DNA of 64,000 nt from Ectobius pallidus. Lineage: Eukaryota > Arthropoda > Insecta > Blattodea > Ectobiidae. This document shows, in pieces, positions 41,318-53,046 of the stretch. The stretch covers positions 153,467,042 through 153,531,041 of the forward strand of contig CAXKWD010000002.1 in the NCBI GenBank assembly GCA_964059195.1. The letters run 5' to 3'. Position 1 is the first letter of the stretch, and every line of letters starts with the position of its first letter. Made by a program: the position numbers and the translations under genes. The notes under the pieces were generated by a model. The model did not search any database. It was not told the origin of the DNA and was given only the letters and a program-made list of their open reading frames with translations.

Positions 41318-42345
41318 AGCCGGTCTTTGTTTTATTTCTTTATAGAATTTCCTTTTTTTTTTGGTCTCATACAGGTTTTGTATTTCTTTCAATTTCTTTA
41401 AGTCATATTGTCTCTTTTTCTTTATGCATATTTTCTTTGCCGTATTCCTTTTCCGTGAGTAATCTTCTGCTGTTGCCCTAGTAATCCTTTATAACATTCT
41501 CATGCATGCTTGAATTCTTTCTTCTACAGCTTGCTTATTACATTCCCCATCCTACCATTCATTTCTCACGTCCATCTGTTTCCATCTTAAGACTTCTTCT
41601 GCAACTGTCTACATAGTCTCTTTCAAATCCTTCCATTTTCCTTCAATTTCACATCCATCCTTTCCTTTTATCTTATCATTTAATTTCTTGCTAATCTGCT
41701 CCTTAATTTCTTTTTCTAATTTTCCCATACTTAATTTTAGCCCTTGTATGGTTTGATCTTATTGCTAGCTTCTGTTGACAAGCTACTCTTACTATAAAAT
41801 GATCGAATCCACACCGTGCTCCTCTGAAGCTCCTATCCATGAGTAGATGATCAGTTTGATTTCTAGTATTTCCGTCTGGGGATACCCGAGTTTCCTTATG
41901 TATTTCTCTATGATTGAACCATGTACTACTAACTACCATATTTCTTGCAGCGGCAAACTCAACCATTCTCATACCATATCTGTTGTATCATGCTTACTGT
42001 ATTTTGCTATTACTGGCTGTAACGCTTCTTTTTTTTCCAATTTTTGCGTTAAAATCTCCCAATACCATTTTCACATCATATTTTCATATTTGATCATATG
42101 TTCTTCCCAGTTCTCCATAGAAATTTTCTTTTTTTCTTCAGGGCTGTCTTCGATTGGGGCATGTACACTTATTAAGCATATATTGAAGAATTTCCTTTTT
42201 AATCTAAGCACACATATTCTATTGTTAACTTGTTTAAACCCTATCACTAAACTTGTCAATCTGTTTCTAACCATGAAATCCATGCCTCTTGTATTTTCCT
42301 TACTTCCATATTAAATAGTGTATATTCCTTGAGTTTTACTATTTC
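41318..42345 (-). pseudogene. LINE-2 apurinic endonuclease and linker
   Basis: 42283-42071: 'MVRNRLTSLVIGFKQVNNRI' and 'LISVHAPIEDSPEEKK' (SVHAP, endonuclease core). 41972-41703: 'FAAARNMVVSSTWFNHREIH', 'VSPDGNTRNQTDHLLMDRSF' (SPDG..NQIDHILI, catalytic Asp/His) and 'FDHFIVRVA'. Then a Lys-rich linker to 41318 with 'MDVRNEWWDGECNK'. Nicks the target DNA for target-primed reverse transcription in an active element. Several stops and shifts. Confidence 0.8.
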
Positions 42346-42352
42346 AATAGTA

Positions 42353-44560
42353 CCCTAAAGTACCCTAAACACTACATACAATACATTATCAAGCCAGCTC
42401 TCCTATATGGAAGTGAAGCCGTTATAACTGCAAAACAGACAACACTGACAGACTTAGAAAGAGTACAGAATCAAGCCCTGAGATTGATAACAGGAGGAGT
42501 AAAATCTAGTCCTATTACAGCCATGCAGATAACAACAAACAATATCCCTCTTCAACTTCAAATTGAGAAACAGTGTCTCACCCTTTATGAGAAACTACGA
42601 AGGCTGCCTAATAATGACTATTGGAGAACTTATAAAAATGTGGAACGAAAACTTAAAACTCAGTCCGGATTCATCCAAGAAGCCAGGAGGCTACAGTCAA
42701 ATTATGATATCCCAACATCAGACAGAACTGAGCAACTTCCACAACAGACACATCCACTCTCACTGATGGAAATAAGATGTGAAGAACTAGTAGAACATAT
42801 TATTGCCAAATGCAACATTAACCCACAAATACTGAAACAACTGGCACTCGAAACAATACATACACGATATCCTAACCCTGAGTGGCTGCATACTACCCGC
42901 GCGCGATTTCTTGAGCGCTCGGCTCTCTAGTCCTCATTCGGTAGGTTTTAATCAACTTTGTAGGTAAAGTTGACAACATTGAAACACGAAGTACGCTATA
43001 CACCCTGACATCTAGTGGCGTCAATACTAAGCTTTCATTCTGTCTCAGGATCCTTATTTATTTATTGACATTATCTTTTCTGACGCATGGAGTTATGTGG
43101 AAAAATACAATTTTTCGAATTGCTTATTTCACAAACACGTCATTGTACATCCAACACTTTCCTCACCTCTTCAAGAATTCCGTATGTGCTAATTTCTGAT
43201 ACTCCCGTGAACTCTTATGTCAATTTCATGGACTGAAAGTTGAGTGAACTTTTCACAAAACGTAATAAATACGTTTAAAATTAGGCCTATAGTTTTCTCC
43301 AATTTTAGATGCCTTACCTCTCTTATGTTTTACAACACGAAATGGTGAAGCATGTTTTGCTAAGACTCTTCTTTATGCTTAAAACTAGTCATCCAGTGTC
43401 AAAATATTGAGCCTATTTATATAACATTCTCTTCCCGGAGGAAAATGATTTATTTGATAACTAAAGCCTTATGACGTGTTATTAATTGTTACGCAATACC
43501 GTCACCACGTTATATTATTGAACTGCATTAAAATCGTTGGCTATTAAATGTCACTACATAAAATAGCGAGGATGATTCATCCGAAATAATTATCCAATTC
43601 GGCATCCACACTTACGCTGTTGACGTGCACTTACCATACGCGCGATTCTGCTGAAATGTGATTTCTTTGGTTGACAACACTGCAGAAAGACTGGCGGAGT
43701 AGCTATGTTTTGTTCCCCCCAACCCTCACTTCCCCGTAAATCCAGCGCCCAAGATATGGCGCGCGGGTAGTATATACACGGACGGGTCTCTCTTAGATAA
43801 AAGCGCAAATGCTGGGGCAGGAATATACAGTGATATCTTCAATTTCTATATATCACTGGGTCCATTAGCTACGCATTAAGACGGAGAATTACAGGCAATA
43901 AACATAGCCTTTCAACAACTCTTGAGCCACATAAACAAATTAACAAAAGTTGTAATACTCACAGATTCAAAGGCACGACTACAAGCAATAAGATCACCAC
44001 ACCCTGAAAACTCCAAAATAAGAGAAATACACACCCTTACAAAATTAATTCAAGGACTACATAAGGAAATTGTAATTCAGTGGATACCAGCACATTGCCA
44101 AATTGCAGGGAATTGCCAAAAAAGGAACAACCATTAAGCAACAGACTAATCTTAAATTATCCTTCCAAAGGGCTAAAATCTGGATCAGATACAAAATTTA
44201 CCAAGCCTGCAGGACAAAACATTCTGATGACAGTATGAACAAATCCTGGAGCATACTACTGAAGGACAAATCTACCATCCCTGATCTGCCTCGGAAGAAA
44301 TCTGTGGCACTTTTTCGACTCACTACAGAACATGATTGCCTGGCCTCACACCTATATAGGATCGGTTTCTTACCCTCACCATATTGTACTCTCTGCCTGG
44401 ATGTGAATTCCACCATGATAAAGACCACTTGCTGAAGTGTCCAGCGATTAAGAAGATCGACGCTGATATACCTTCCCAGCTTACAAACTATTTCTGGGAC
44501 ACCCGTAGGAGAATGGAGGGAATCCAAGTTCCATAAGCATTGGCAACAACAACTACTTCA
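42353..44560 (+). mobile_element. RNase H-bearing LINE (LINE-3, I/R1-like group), 3' part, in LINE-2
   Basis: Plus-strand coding without a start: 'KPALLYGSEAVITAKQTT' and 'LERVQNQALRLITGGVKSSP' (the post-RT region), then after the insertion at 42893-43770 an RNase H domain with 'IYTDGSLLDKSANAGAGIY', 'HxDGELQAINIAF' (one stop), 'VVILTDSKARLQAIRSPHP' and 'IVIQWIPAHCQIAGN', followed by 'SVALFRLTTEHDCLASHLYR' and a zinc-knuckle-like 'YCTLCLD'. An RNase H after the RT marks I, R1, LOA and related clades. An eight-base match 'ttcaatag' at both ends (about 42345 and 44555) may be its target duplication. Reverse transcriptase itself is missing (5' truncated). Confidence 0.8.
42893..43770. mobile_element. 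878-bp TA-flanked element with GC-rich inverted ends
   Basis: Ends CTACCCGCGCGCGATTTCTT and CTACCCGCGCGCCATATCTT (right end complemented) continue as 'GAGCGCTCGG'/'GGGCGCTGGA'. TA lies on each side (42891-42892; 43771-43772) and removal restores the LINE-3 RNase H start ('HIYTDGS'). No transposase; AT-rich interior. The strongly CpG-rich ends are unlike the other TA elements in the window. Confidence 0.85.
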
Positions 44561-44790
44561 ATAGTTCTCCACCTTATTTCTTGAACAGCAAGCACATCCA
44601 CTTTATATTTAATTAGTTCTTGTCCCCAGCTGGATTAAGCTTCTTATATACCATGTTGCCATTTGCATTAGTCCTTCAGTGTGCCTAGTTCGTTTCCATT
44701 TATCCATCCTGTTTCTTCTTTGTTGAGGATTTGCAACCTTTTTGTTTTCCAAGTCAGTCCTGTGCCCGACCCCCAACCTGGAGGACTACA
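44561..44790 (-). pseudogene. LINE-2 endonuclease N-terminus
   Basis: Minus strand 'MATWYIRSLIQLG' (family: TWNVRTLLQAG) and a following decayed stretch. The LINE-3 insertion separates it from the rest of the endonuclease at 42345. LINE-2's true 5' end is probably near 44790. Confidence 0.6.
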
Positions 44791-47419
44791 TTTTAGTGAA
44801 CATGTAGTCTGTGAATTGTTTTTATTTTACTCTCTTCCTGAAGATACAGGCTGGCAAACTGACAAAGATTAACGTATTAAGATCTTTAGTTACTAACAAA
44901 TGGACAAAGGTACAATTGCGACGAACTTTACAATTTACTTTACTTTACAATTTACAGTTTATTTTATTAATCTGTCTTTCAATAGTGTATCTTTACGTGA
45001 TCTGTTCTGACGTCTGATAAACTATCGTGACAGTGACCCAGTTACCCAGTTACGTAAGTGCACCTGTTTTAACATTCCTAGGTACGCCACACGCATACTA
45101 ACTTTCCAATGCTACTATCAATGCACCACATCTACAGGGTGTTCTCAAACTTCTTCATTATAATTTCATTGTTATAAAAAAATTCTCTTTTATTGATGGA
45201 AATACTTATATAGGGCGCCATCCATCAATTCATCATCTAATTCCCAAATTAATTTATCACCACTATTAATTTCTCTCTTAATTATAATGTTTTTTTTCTT
45301 TTTTTTCTAAGTCCAGTCACAGAATGTTTTATGTATATACAAGGTTATATACACAAGTACCTCGGCTTAGCTTTTATACAATGGAGATAGGGTAGGATTC
45401 TTAATATTTAAAGACGTTAATATGTTTATTTCATCACTTGAAAAATAAAGCCACTTTAACTAAATTTTCTTTCAACAAATGACAATAATATTTTATTCAA
45501 CAATATTCAGGTTGTGTGTACTAATTTTACAGATTTAATTTTAAATTGGACTGGTTTTAATTCTTTATATATTTATATCAAAGATCTGCTCATCAACAAT
45601 ATATTTCTTACAATTATAACTATTTATATATCATTATTATCCAAAATTAACATTTACAGGATGAAGCACTATATTAAACTTTCTACTCTTGATACGGTTA
45701 GTATTCTGAATTAATTTCAGCGTTATACTGGTTTACTACCTTCCCACCAAGTAATTTCTAAATTTATGTTACAGGTTGTTTCCTGAATTCTACATCAATA
45801 TTTCTTGCAACAACCATTTACGGTATCAACAATTGAATTTCACAACAAAGAAATTGTATCAAACCCTACAATGTAAATACTTCTTTTAATAAATGTTCAT
45901 TGTCAATTATGGTGTATTCTATTTTACTTTTTCACTGTACTAGCATGTCCTTGTCTGTCCAGTCAAAGAAGAAGAAGTTTTTAAAGATAGATAGTAAAGA
46001 CAATATATCGAAGAATGAAGTGGAAATTTAGATCTATATCCACAGATTGAACTATGGCGATAGACCTCCGATATAGTGGCGGGGTCTAGGTTCTGAGTTA
46101 CAGTCAACCTGACCTCTCCCCTGCAACCGGTGAAATATTAAAGGCCTATAAAAAAACTTAATTTTGATAAATCGACGCCCAAGGTCCCTGACAAGTTTCC
46201 TAACTGCTCTTGGGGCTGATAAACGCCTCGGACATCGATGAGCTCTAGAAATCCTTTAGTAATCATTACTAACTTGCTAGGTTCGGACCAAACCTACTAC
46301 TAGACTTTACTTTAATTTTCCTTTTTTGGATACTTCCAGTGTTCACATCACCTTATAGTATCCCTACCTTTATAATTCTTAGTTCTTTTTATTCCATTTA
46401 ATTTATAACAACTATAAAAGAATTATCAGGTTCTCTCTTTTAACCTTACTCTCCTCTTTACATTCACCTTAAGTGATTTTTCAATGCTACTCGCCCTTTC
46501 TCTTAAATTTACTTCAACCCTTAAGTTCTTCAACCCGCAATACTTTCATTTCTGGTCGTCATTCATTCAAATTCCTATCTAATTCAATTTCACTAACCCT
46601 ATAACCTTTATACTCTCTTATTACTTATTCTTGGTTTTGGGTGTACATTTGTGTTCCTGAATTCCTCTGTGAATTCCAATACGAAACTAATTAACCCCAC
46701 CTAAGTAACTTATCTTTTTTTTTTTTTCTCTCCTCTAGGTTTTCTCTTTTAACCTAACTCTGAATTTTAACTACACAACCGATAATCCTTACTTTCATTC
46801 TTAAGCGAGTCACCATCACCCAAGCTTCTGTTCTTTCATTCCTATCCTTCTCTACCTTTACACTTGCTCTGCTCTATTTCAAAACCATCTCTTAGTGAAT
46901 ATCTTTATTCATAAAGCAACTAAATATTACAGGCCAGCATGCCATCCAACATGTAGATATCCATCTGTAACCTGAACCAAAACCAAGTGGGAGAAGCCCA
47001 AATAAGGATTACTTTCATGCCCCTTATAATTTCTTCCTTACTCTTCTCGCGACCTGTCTTAAAAATATAAAAGCATTTATAAGCATCACCAGCTGAACCT
47101 AGCTTACGGATTCGTGAGTGGTTCAACCACTTAAAAACACCCAAAGTATAGAGATTTCTACTTATTACTTACTTCTCTCTTCCCAACTATTTCTACCTTA
47201 ACTTTTCCGACAGGAAGTGGAAACATTGGATTACTGTATTGCTGTTACAACTTCTAACTTTTCCACTAGTCTTATTTTACTCTCATTTCTACAATAGAAA
47301 TCTATTAGTCAAACATAAGTTAGAATCTACAGAACTAGAGTTATCAATACTCTTTTATGTTCAAAAACCCAAATGAAGTGTCTGATATTAATAGTTTTTA
47401 TACTCAACAAGAAGTAGAT
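44791..47419. other. unassigned sequence
   Basis: 2.6 kb of AT-rich DNA with pyrimidine-rich plus strand at 46330-46900. A 74-codon minus ORF at 46920-47144 ('MGVFKWLNHSRIRKLGSAGD') has unusually even amino-acid use but no family I recognise. A GC-normal stretch at 46010-46300 may be a repeat remnant. Confidence 0.4.
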
Positions 47420-47900
47420 TAGTGTGGTTCTTCCTTCTTCTTGTCACCCTTCTGTCCGATGTCCGTTTCCTGTAGGATTCCATTCCATATCTAAACCTCA
47501 CTTAGACTCGGCCCATTTCTTCTACTCCCAGCGGATGTTCGCTGTCGGCGGCCACGACATAAGCCAACTACGTTCAGGCTCATTCCCATCCACAGCTATC
47601 TCCACATAGCCATTGATCGTTGATTTCCAGTTTTGATGGTTGCCTCCCAATTTAAGTCTGACAGGGAACGTCAGGCCACTACGTCGTCACTACTGCCGCT
47701 CATTCCAGGCCTCATCCGCCAACTCCACAACCTTCTACTTCAGCCTTCCAATTCTGACTCTTCTCGCCGACTCTCTGATGCTTACTCCCCCTTCCTTCTT
47801 GAGACGTAACGGTCTTCTTTTTTTCCATTTCCTGTGCGCACGCATGCGCACTTTCATCTTCCTGCAATTCAAACAAAACTGACACAGTATCGATAGTTTC
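47420..47900. other. GC-richer, CpG-containing pocket
   Basis: Compared with its surroundings this stretch is GC-rich with several CpGs ('tcggcggccacgac', 'actacgtcgtcactactgcc', 'ctgtgcgcacgcatgcgcac'). The last string resembles the NRF-1 motif (YGCGCAYGCGCR) with one mismatch. It could be a promoter/5'UTR of an unseen gene or the GC-rich part of an old LTR element; no exon is proven. Confidence 0.3.
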
Positions 47901-48149
47901 TATGGTTTCCGTTGTTTATGAATAGTTCCCTCGTGGTCCATAGCACTTTTTATACGTAACGTACGTACAACGTTACACAATATATAAGTTACTACTCTAC
48001 TAATATTAACTTATCATAAGTTTACGTCTTGCATTATGAATAGCTTCTAACTCTGCTATACAAATGGTTTTTTAAAATAGTAAAGGAACCTCTTAATGCG
48101 TGAAGCACCCGTTCTTGAATATCTTTACAGGAGACACCAAATTATTATT

Positions 48150-48310
48150 ACATAATTTTTCTATTCTTGTTGCCAGCTGTATATTCTTGTATTCCGTAAT
48201 ATCCATGAGGAGTTAGGTACTCCTTTAGTTTCCTTTTAAATAATTTTGACTGCTCTCTTATATTCTTTATTTCATCAATAAATCTATTATATAAAAAGTC
48301 TCCATGTTCA
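48150..48310 (-). pseudogene. non-LTR retrotransposon ORF2 3'-end fragment
   Basis: Minus strand 'LYNRFIDEIKNIREQSKLFK' followed by 'RKLKEYLTPHGYYGIQEY' is the end of LINE ORF2 proteins ((Y/F)N.L...IK....LFK.KLK.YL..H.FY...E(Y/F)). Nothing further upstream is recognisable. Confidence 0.55.
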
Positions 48311-48640
48311 TATGGATTTTTTTCAGCAATTTTCTTTTGTGTCTAGTTTCATGGTTATGGTGGTTAAATTATTGTACATTGGACGGGTTCAAGGCAGTGG
48401 TGGTGAGCAGCATATGCCAGATGCTTGACTTTGTGGTAAAACTCCCGGGGTTTAAACATTTTGGTCGTTGCATGAGGATTGCAGCGACAAGGCATGATTC
48501 TTCTCTTCGTCGCTAGAGCACTCTGAAGCAAGTGAGCTTCTCTACATCTTATAGTCTGCTGTGTGCAAGCAAGATTTCCCTTCTCCAAGCGAGCAAGCTT
48601 TAAAGTCCCTCACAGAGCTGCCAATTGCCTATGTAATCAC

Positions 48641-49247
48641 TAGGGCAAGGCATTTAATGACCATTAAATAGTGAAAAAATGCATTTATGATCTTAAAATA
48701 GTGAATAATTGACACAATTTTTAAAAATGACCCATAAATTTACCATTATTACCAGGGCCCGGATTCTGATGACCTAAAATTGTTTGAAAAATTACCTATA
48801 AAATGACCCTAAATTTTAAAGTAAATGACTTAATAATTATAAAAAATGACCTAAAAACTGATATTTTATTTATAAAAAAATATTATTTTACACACAAATT
48901 TATAGACTAGTTTGTACATAATTGTAAAGACTGTACATAACTGTAATGTTGTGAATGTTCTTTTCTCATGGAAATCTATACTGGCACTGACTGAGGCACT
49001 CGTGAGTCAAAATTCGGCACATCCTTTTGTGGTCTGCCGAATTATATTGTTGTTTATTGAAGGTAAACAGTAGTTTACACTCTCAAATCCAAGCAGGTGG
49101 CAGACTCTGGTGCCAAGTCAATCTAATAACAATAGTAATATAATATAAATTAATGGCGTTTCTTTGATTCTCACTTCTGACTACTAGCGATGAAAAAAAA
49201 AATTAATACACTCAAAAAGATGCAAAATCATCAAATGCCTTTCCCTA
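48641..49247. mobile_element. hAT-type MITE with A-rich subterminal repeats
   Basis: Left end TAGGGCAAGGCATTTAATGA; right end complemented TAGGGAAAGGCATTTGATGA. Subterminal 'aatgaccctaaat'/'aaatgacctaaaa' units fill the left half. The left flank is GTAATCAC (48633-48640); the right flank reads GTA-GGCCTA-ATCAC (49248-49261), the same octamer with a 6-bp GGCCTA insert. A second hAT-like terminus ('ccagggcccggattctga', 48762) lies inside and may be a nested or fused element. Confidence 0.75.
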
Positions 49248-49369
49248 GTAGGCCTAATCACTTTTTGGCGAGATCAATATTGCTATTTCCAACATTCTAT
49301 TAGACATTAAACTAAGCTTCATCGCTCTACATCCCAGGAGAAACTAGGCCTACTATCCAACTCCTGTGT

Positions 49370-49615
49370 CACCTACCATAGGCAGATAGCAGAATTGGGG
49401 GCATGTGGTCAGCATGCTGACACCCATAGCCATTAATAATGGCTACTGTGACTGGAGCCGCTACTTCTCAATCAAGTAGCTCAGTTTGTAACACCAGGCT
49501 AAGTACACCCCATTCCAAACCTCCCTACCTCAGAAAAATTTGAGTAGGTACCGTGGATCCTACCCGGGCCTGTGGATCCCTAGCCAGCAATGCTAACTAC
49601 GAGACCATGCAGGCA
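49370..49615 (-). mobile_element. tRNA-derived SINE (third family)
   Basis: Minus-strand head 'GGTCTCGTAGTTAGCATTGC' (A-box region) and 'CAGGCCCGGGTAGGATCC' (B-box position, decayed), then a body with 'GAGAAGTAGCGGCTCCAGTC' and 'ATGCTGACCACATGCCCCC'. Distinct from the SINEs at 9317 and 31862. Confidence 0.6.
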
Positions 49616-49714
49616 CACTCGCCAGTCCTTTATGCCTATGTATTTAATTCCTATAAAATAGTGCAACACCCTGTTTCCACACCCATGATTTGCCACTGGT
49701 TCAAGGCAGGGGGC

Positions 49715-50210
49715 TCACTGACCCCTCTTTGCATGCTGGAATTCCTCCTGCCTCCTTTTAACACACTCAGCATCAGGCCCTATTTTGTATTTGGAACCCA
49801 AGAACCAGGCAATTTTAGTGATTTTCGAAACTTCCTCATCACACTCTAGCTTCATTGTAGAGCAGCATTTGAAATGTATCGTGTAATTTTTAAGAATATC
49901 TTCTAAGATGATTAGGTTTTTCCTGAACGAAACAACGTGACTCGTAAGCTCTGTTCTGATTTTCACCTTGAGGTTTGAAATAAAGAATGTTTAGATGTTC
50001 TGCAAGTTCAGTCAGAAAAGCTTATATGCACAACCACTCAGTATTTTAGAGCTCTTGTTTGTAATTATAAATTGAAGATTTTACGTAATGTTCTCGCAGA
50101 AATTGAAGTGTTGAAGGTATTGCTTCTATCAATGCTAAATAACAGTGAACAATGTTGCAAATAGAGTGCCTGTCAATTACAAAGAAATGCAGAAAGTTAG
50201 AAGGAGTTTT
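49715..50210 (-). pseudogene. hAT-derived transposase fragment (GTF2IRD2/EPM2AIP1-like group)
   Basis: Minus strand: 'FLTELAEHLNILYFKPQGEN' in one frame, then 'VVSFRKNLIILEDILKNYTI' and 'HFKCCSTMKLECDEEVSKIT' in another. This matches the pattern FL.DI..HLN.LN.KLQG.......(M/V)..F..KL.L(W/F)...L......HF, which I recall from hAT proteins of the GTF2IRD2/ZBED/EPM2AIP1 group. A 5' continuation to about 50290 is degenerate. Confidence 0.6.
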
Positions 50211-50290
50211 GGGGCTGGTTTAATAATGAATGCGAGCTGGATCTGGCCTGCAGGCCGCCAGTTGAACTATGTCTATGTCTACATTGCTTA

Positions 50291-51031
50291 CTTGATCAAT
50301 TGAGCCAGCTACACTTCCAACTAATTCCACACACATTAGGCTATGAGAATAAAGAAATCTTTGCTCCTCACTTGAACCTTTTTTCTGTACCCCAAACCCA
50401 TATTATCTGGCCCTTACTTCATTCAGTCCACAGTCTGGTATCTGATTGGTCGGTTCCCAATAATCCTCTTATCCAATCCAGATGCCTCTAGCTTCCCCAT
50501 CTCTATAAAAAGAACATCCAGTCTTAGCAATTCATTCTCCTTGACAATGGAGCCTCAGTTTGATCATGAAATGTCGGAATTTATCCAAATAACTATCTAG
50601 TTAGAAGCCTGGAAAAATATTCAATATTATCAGCACCAGAAAAAGTTCAAAGTACACTTTAATCGTTGTTCATTCATACAAATTTTATTTGTCATCATGT
50701 CATATATCCATCATTAAGCATGAATACATTATTGGTCAATTAGTTCTTTCAAAACAACATACTTGATAAACTTGTTCCTTGTTGCTTGAACAAGGAAGCA
50801 AGCATGTACGATATGCTGCAGGCAAACTTCCATGGATAGAATATTAGCATAAGAATGACAAATCAAAATGTTCCATGCGATAGACCAAGCTCCAATTTCC
50901 ATGGCAAGTGAGCTACCAGAACCAGTTTGTTTGGAGAGTGTTGAAATTTATTTTAGGATTGATTTTTCTTGCAGTTATCCAAAACCATTGATAGATTGAA
51001 ACATTATGTTGCATTGATCCTTTATTGACAG
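50291..51031. other. unassigned sequence, probably intron of the host gene
   Basis: No feature recognised. The last part holds the 3' splice site (tttattgacag) before the exon at 51032; an upstream alternative 'tttttcttgcag' at about 50963-50974 is followed by in-frame stops. Confidence 0.4.
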
Positions 51032-51249
51032 TGCCATGTGAAGAAAGTCCTCCTTGTGAGCCAAATATTCCCGAGGCATCAAAGACACCTCAGAGGTCAG
51101 TGAGTCCTGTTGCTTCCAATACAGTGCAGCCAAACATGCAGATTAAGAAGGACGAAGAAGAAGAAAAATCTAGAAAAAGACGAAGATCTTCTTCAGTGGA
51201 TGTTCCTGGGAATGTGCAACCTCCATCTCCAACACTCCCACCTCCAAAG
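51032..51249 (+). CDS. internal exon of an unidentified host gene (exon n)
   Basis: 218 bp between 'ttattgacag' and the donor 'AAG|gtaaat'. It begins with the last two bases of a codon (phase 1 intron before) and ends on a codon boundary (phase 0). Residues: 'PCEESPPCEPNIPEASKTPQ', an acidic-basic patch 'IKKDEEEEKSRKRRRSSSVD' that contains a likely nuclear localisation signal (KSRKRRR), then 'VPGNVQPPSPTLPPPK'. Low complexity, Pro/Ser-rich, no domain. It reads into the exon at 62999 in frame, and both share the word 'PNIP'. I infer a nuclear regulatory protein; identity unknown. Coding is supported by the open frame, splice sites and composition that contrasts with surrounding repeats. Confidence 0.65.
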
Positions 51250-51481
51250 GTAAATATTTCTTTTAGTTTTCCAAAAAATTGCTGGTTATTATTAACACAC
51301 ATTGAATTTTTAAAGGATTTCTGTTTTGTATAAATGTGATTATAAGATTCTCTGCCAAAGAATACAACTCATTTGTTTGACTTGTTAAAAAACTGCTTAC
51401 TCTTCACATATCATAATTTTCTCATGGCTGTCATTTGTGAGCAACTATTTGAGACAGTTTTTGCCTTAGGTAATTTGTTGA

Positions 51482-53046
51482 TTTTCCTTGACTGGTTTCC
51501 AACGAAATTTCAAGTGGTGACAGCTACGAGGGATACCCGCAAAAAATTCTTGTTACCAGTGGCGGCTGGTGACAAGAATATTGTGTGTGCTACTGTATGA
51601 ACATGCAAAAAACAAAACAACATTCCACTCATGTAATGTCGAAAAATGAAGTCCATGCAATTCCATGTGAATCCGCACAGTAGTTTCGAAATTAGAAACG
51701 AAATCTATTAGTCCTAAGTAGAAACCAAGATTTTCAGAATGTTTGGTTTTGTTGTGACCTCTCAAAGCAAGTTCAAACGCCCCACAGAACTTAATTTCTC
51801 AAAGTACATAGGTCTACATGTCCCCCCCCCCCCCTCCGCTTGTTGATGTGTTCAAATTTTTCGTACTGATATGCTTGGCCAAATTTCACACTGCCGAGGA
51901 AAAAGATTTAATATATTATGTATGTGCTTAATGTTATCTTTTTGCTGTTTTGTTAACTTGCTAAGGTGTCCTGAGGCTGTTGATCCTGTACTACTCCACG
52001 AATTGGAATCACTATTGCCAAATAGAAGGCAAAGAAAACGGAAGAGAGCATTCCTAATTTCACAACCACATATACAGTGTATATATATATCTGTAACATA
52101 TATATAACTATGTATACTTCCAATCCCACATCCTTGAAATTGTTCTATTTCTAAACCAAAATAGAAGTGCAATAAAAACAAATTGGAACTTACATATGCA
52201 TTATACAAGATGAGTGCAAAATATGCATGTCATGACCACAAGCACTTCTCTGTGCAAAAATGGAGTTCTCCACTCTGGTATACAAATATATAATGCTCTT
52301 CCTAATAGCCTAAAATCTATAGAAAACCATAATTTATTCAAATCCAAAGTGAGAGCCTTTTTACAGGAGCACTGCTTTTAAACAGTCAAAGAGAATCTGA
52401 ATTACAACAAATATCAAAACCAATGACTTTTACATAATAGTTTTTGGGTTATATGTTGCTGTCGGTTTTATCTTGTATTGTACTGATTTAAATAATTTCA
52501 TATTGTGTATTATGTATTATTTTGACGTGTCCAATATCAACTGTTTTTCTGTACTCTATGATGATGATGGACAAATTTTAAAAAAAAAAAAAAAAAAAAC
52601 TTTTTTATACACTGGTCTAGTGAAATGCTCTGTTGTAAAAGCTTTTTTAACTGAATTTTGTTAATTTTTGTGAACAATGTGCTATAGCACAGTAGCACAT
52701 TAACACCGGCTGTCCCTGCTTGTTACCTAAAATGGGCATAAAGTATTTAGTCAATGAATTGTGGGTTATCGACAAGTCGTAGTGTTGGAAAACTCCAATC
52801 AGTGCTTGGTCTCTTTGGTAACTTTATTACGAAGGTAAAGTATCTGCATGAGGTGTCAGTAAATTCATCCTGTCAGCCCGAAGTCTCCTGGAATCTTCAG
52901 CATTCCATGAGAATGTGGCCTCATGCGCAGTAAAAAGACTGGTTGCACTTTGAGTCATCTATAGTTACAAGTCGGGGCTCGAATTTGGGAATACTGTGAT
53001 TTTGAGGTCTAACAGAGGCTGCTATCAAAGGCGGGAAACATATGAA
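51482..53046 (+). repeat. duplicated block, copy A
   Basis: About 1.56 kb aligned with copy B at 55083-58393 in the same orientation with roughly 5-8% differences by eye. It includes a poly-C run (51823-51834), the open stretch around 51871-52107, a LINE 3' end and about 440 bp beyond the LINE's A-rich tail. Homology begins at 'ttttccttgactgg' and stops at 'gcgggaaacatatg'. This copy has no insertion at the site where copy B carries a transposon (single ATAT near 52194). Confidence 0.85.
52200..52600 (+). mobile_element. LINE ORF2 3' end and A-rich tail within copy A
   Basis: Plus strand 'NMHVMTTSTSLCKNGVLHSG', 'YNALPNSLKSIENHNLFK' and 'SKVRAFLQEHCF' to a stop at about 52381, the C-terminal signature of CR1/jockey-type ORF2 proteins, then a 3'UTR and an A19 run at 52579-52598. 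The same sequence is in copy B at 57465-57880. Confidence 0.7.

Larger units (their letters stand above)
35155..44790 (-). mobile_element. second RTE-like LINE (LINE-2), split by nested elements
   Basis: Minus-strand pieces at about 44561-44790 (endonuclease start), 41318-42345 (endonuclease body and linker), 37148-37223 and 36545-36827 (linker and reverse transcriptase start) and 35155-35222 ('CSNYRGTALLPVAYKIL'). Junctions close in frame: for example 'KTGFK' at 41318-41335 continues as 'NNVNITKDKERNIL' at 37222-37180, and 'LCPIYEG' at 36545 continues at 35222. The 3' part beyond 'AYKIL' is missing. The protein differs from LINE-1, so it is another RTE-like family. Dead by stops and shifts. 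Confidence 0.8.

Noticed and set aside
51871..52107. 78-codon ORF conserved between the duplicated blocks A and B as a gene
   Set aside because: Conservation is explained by recent duplication; the composition and lack of further homologues give no coding evidence, and the opposite strand is equally open.
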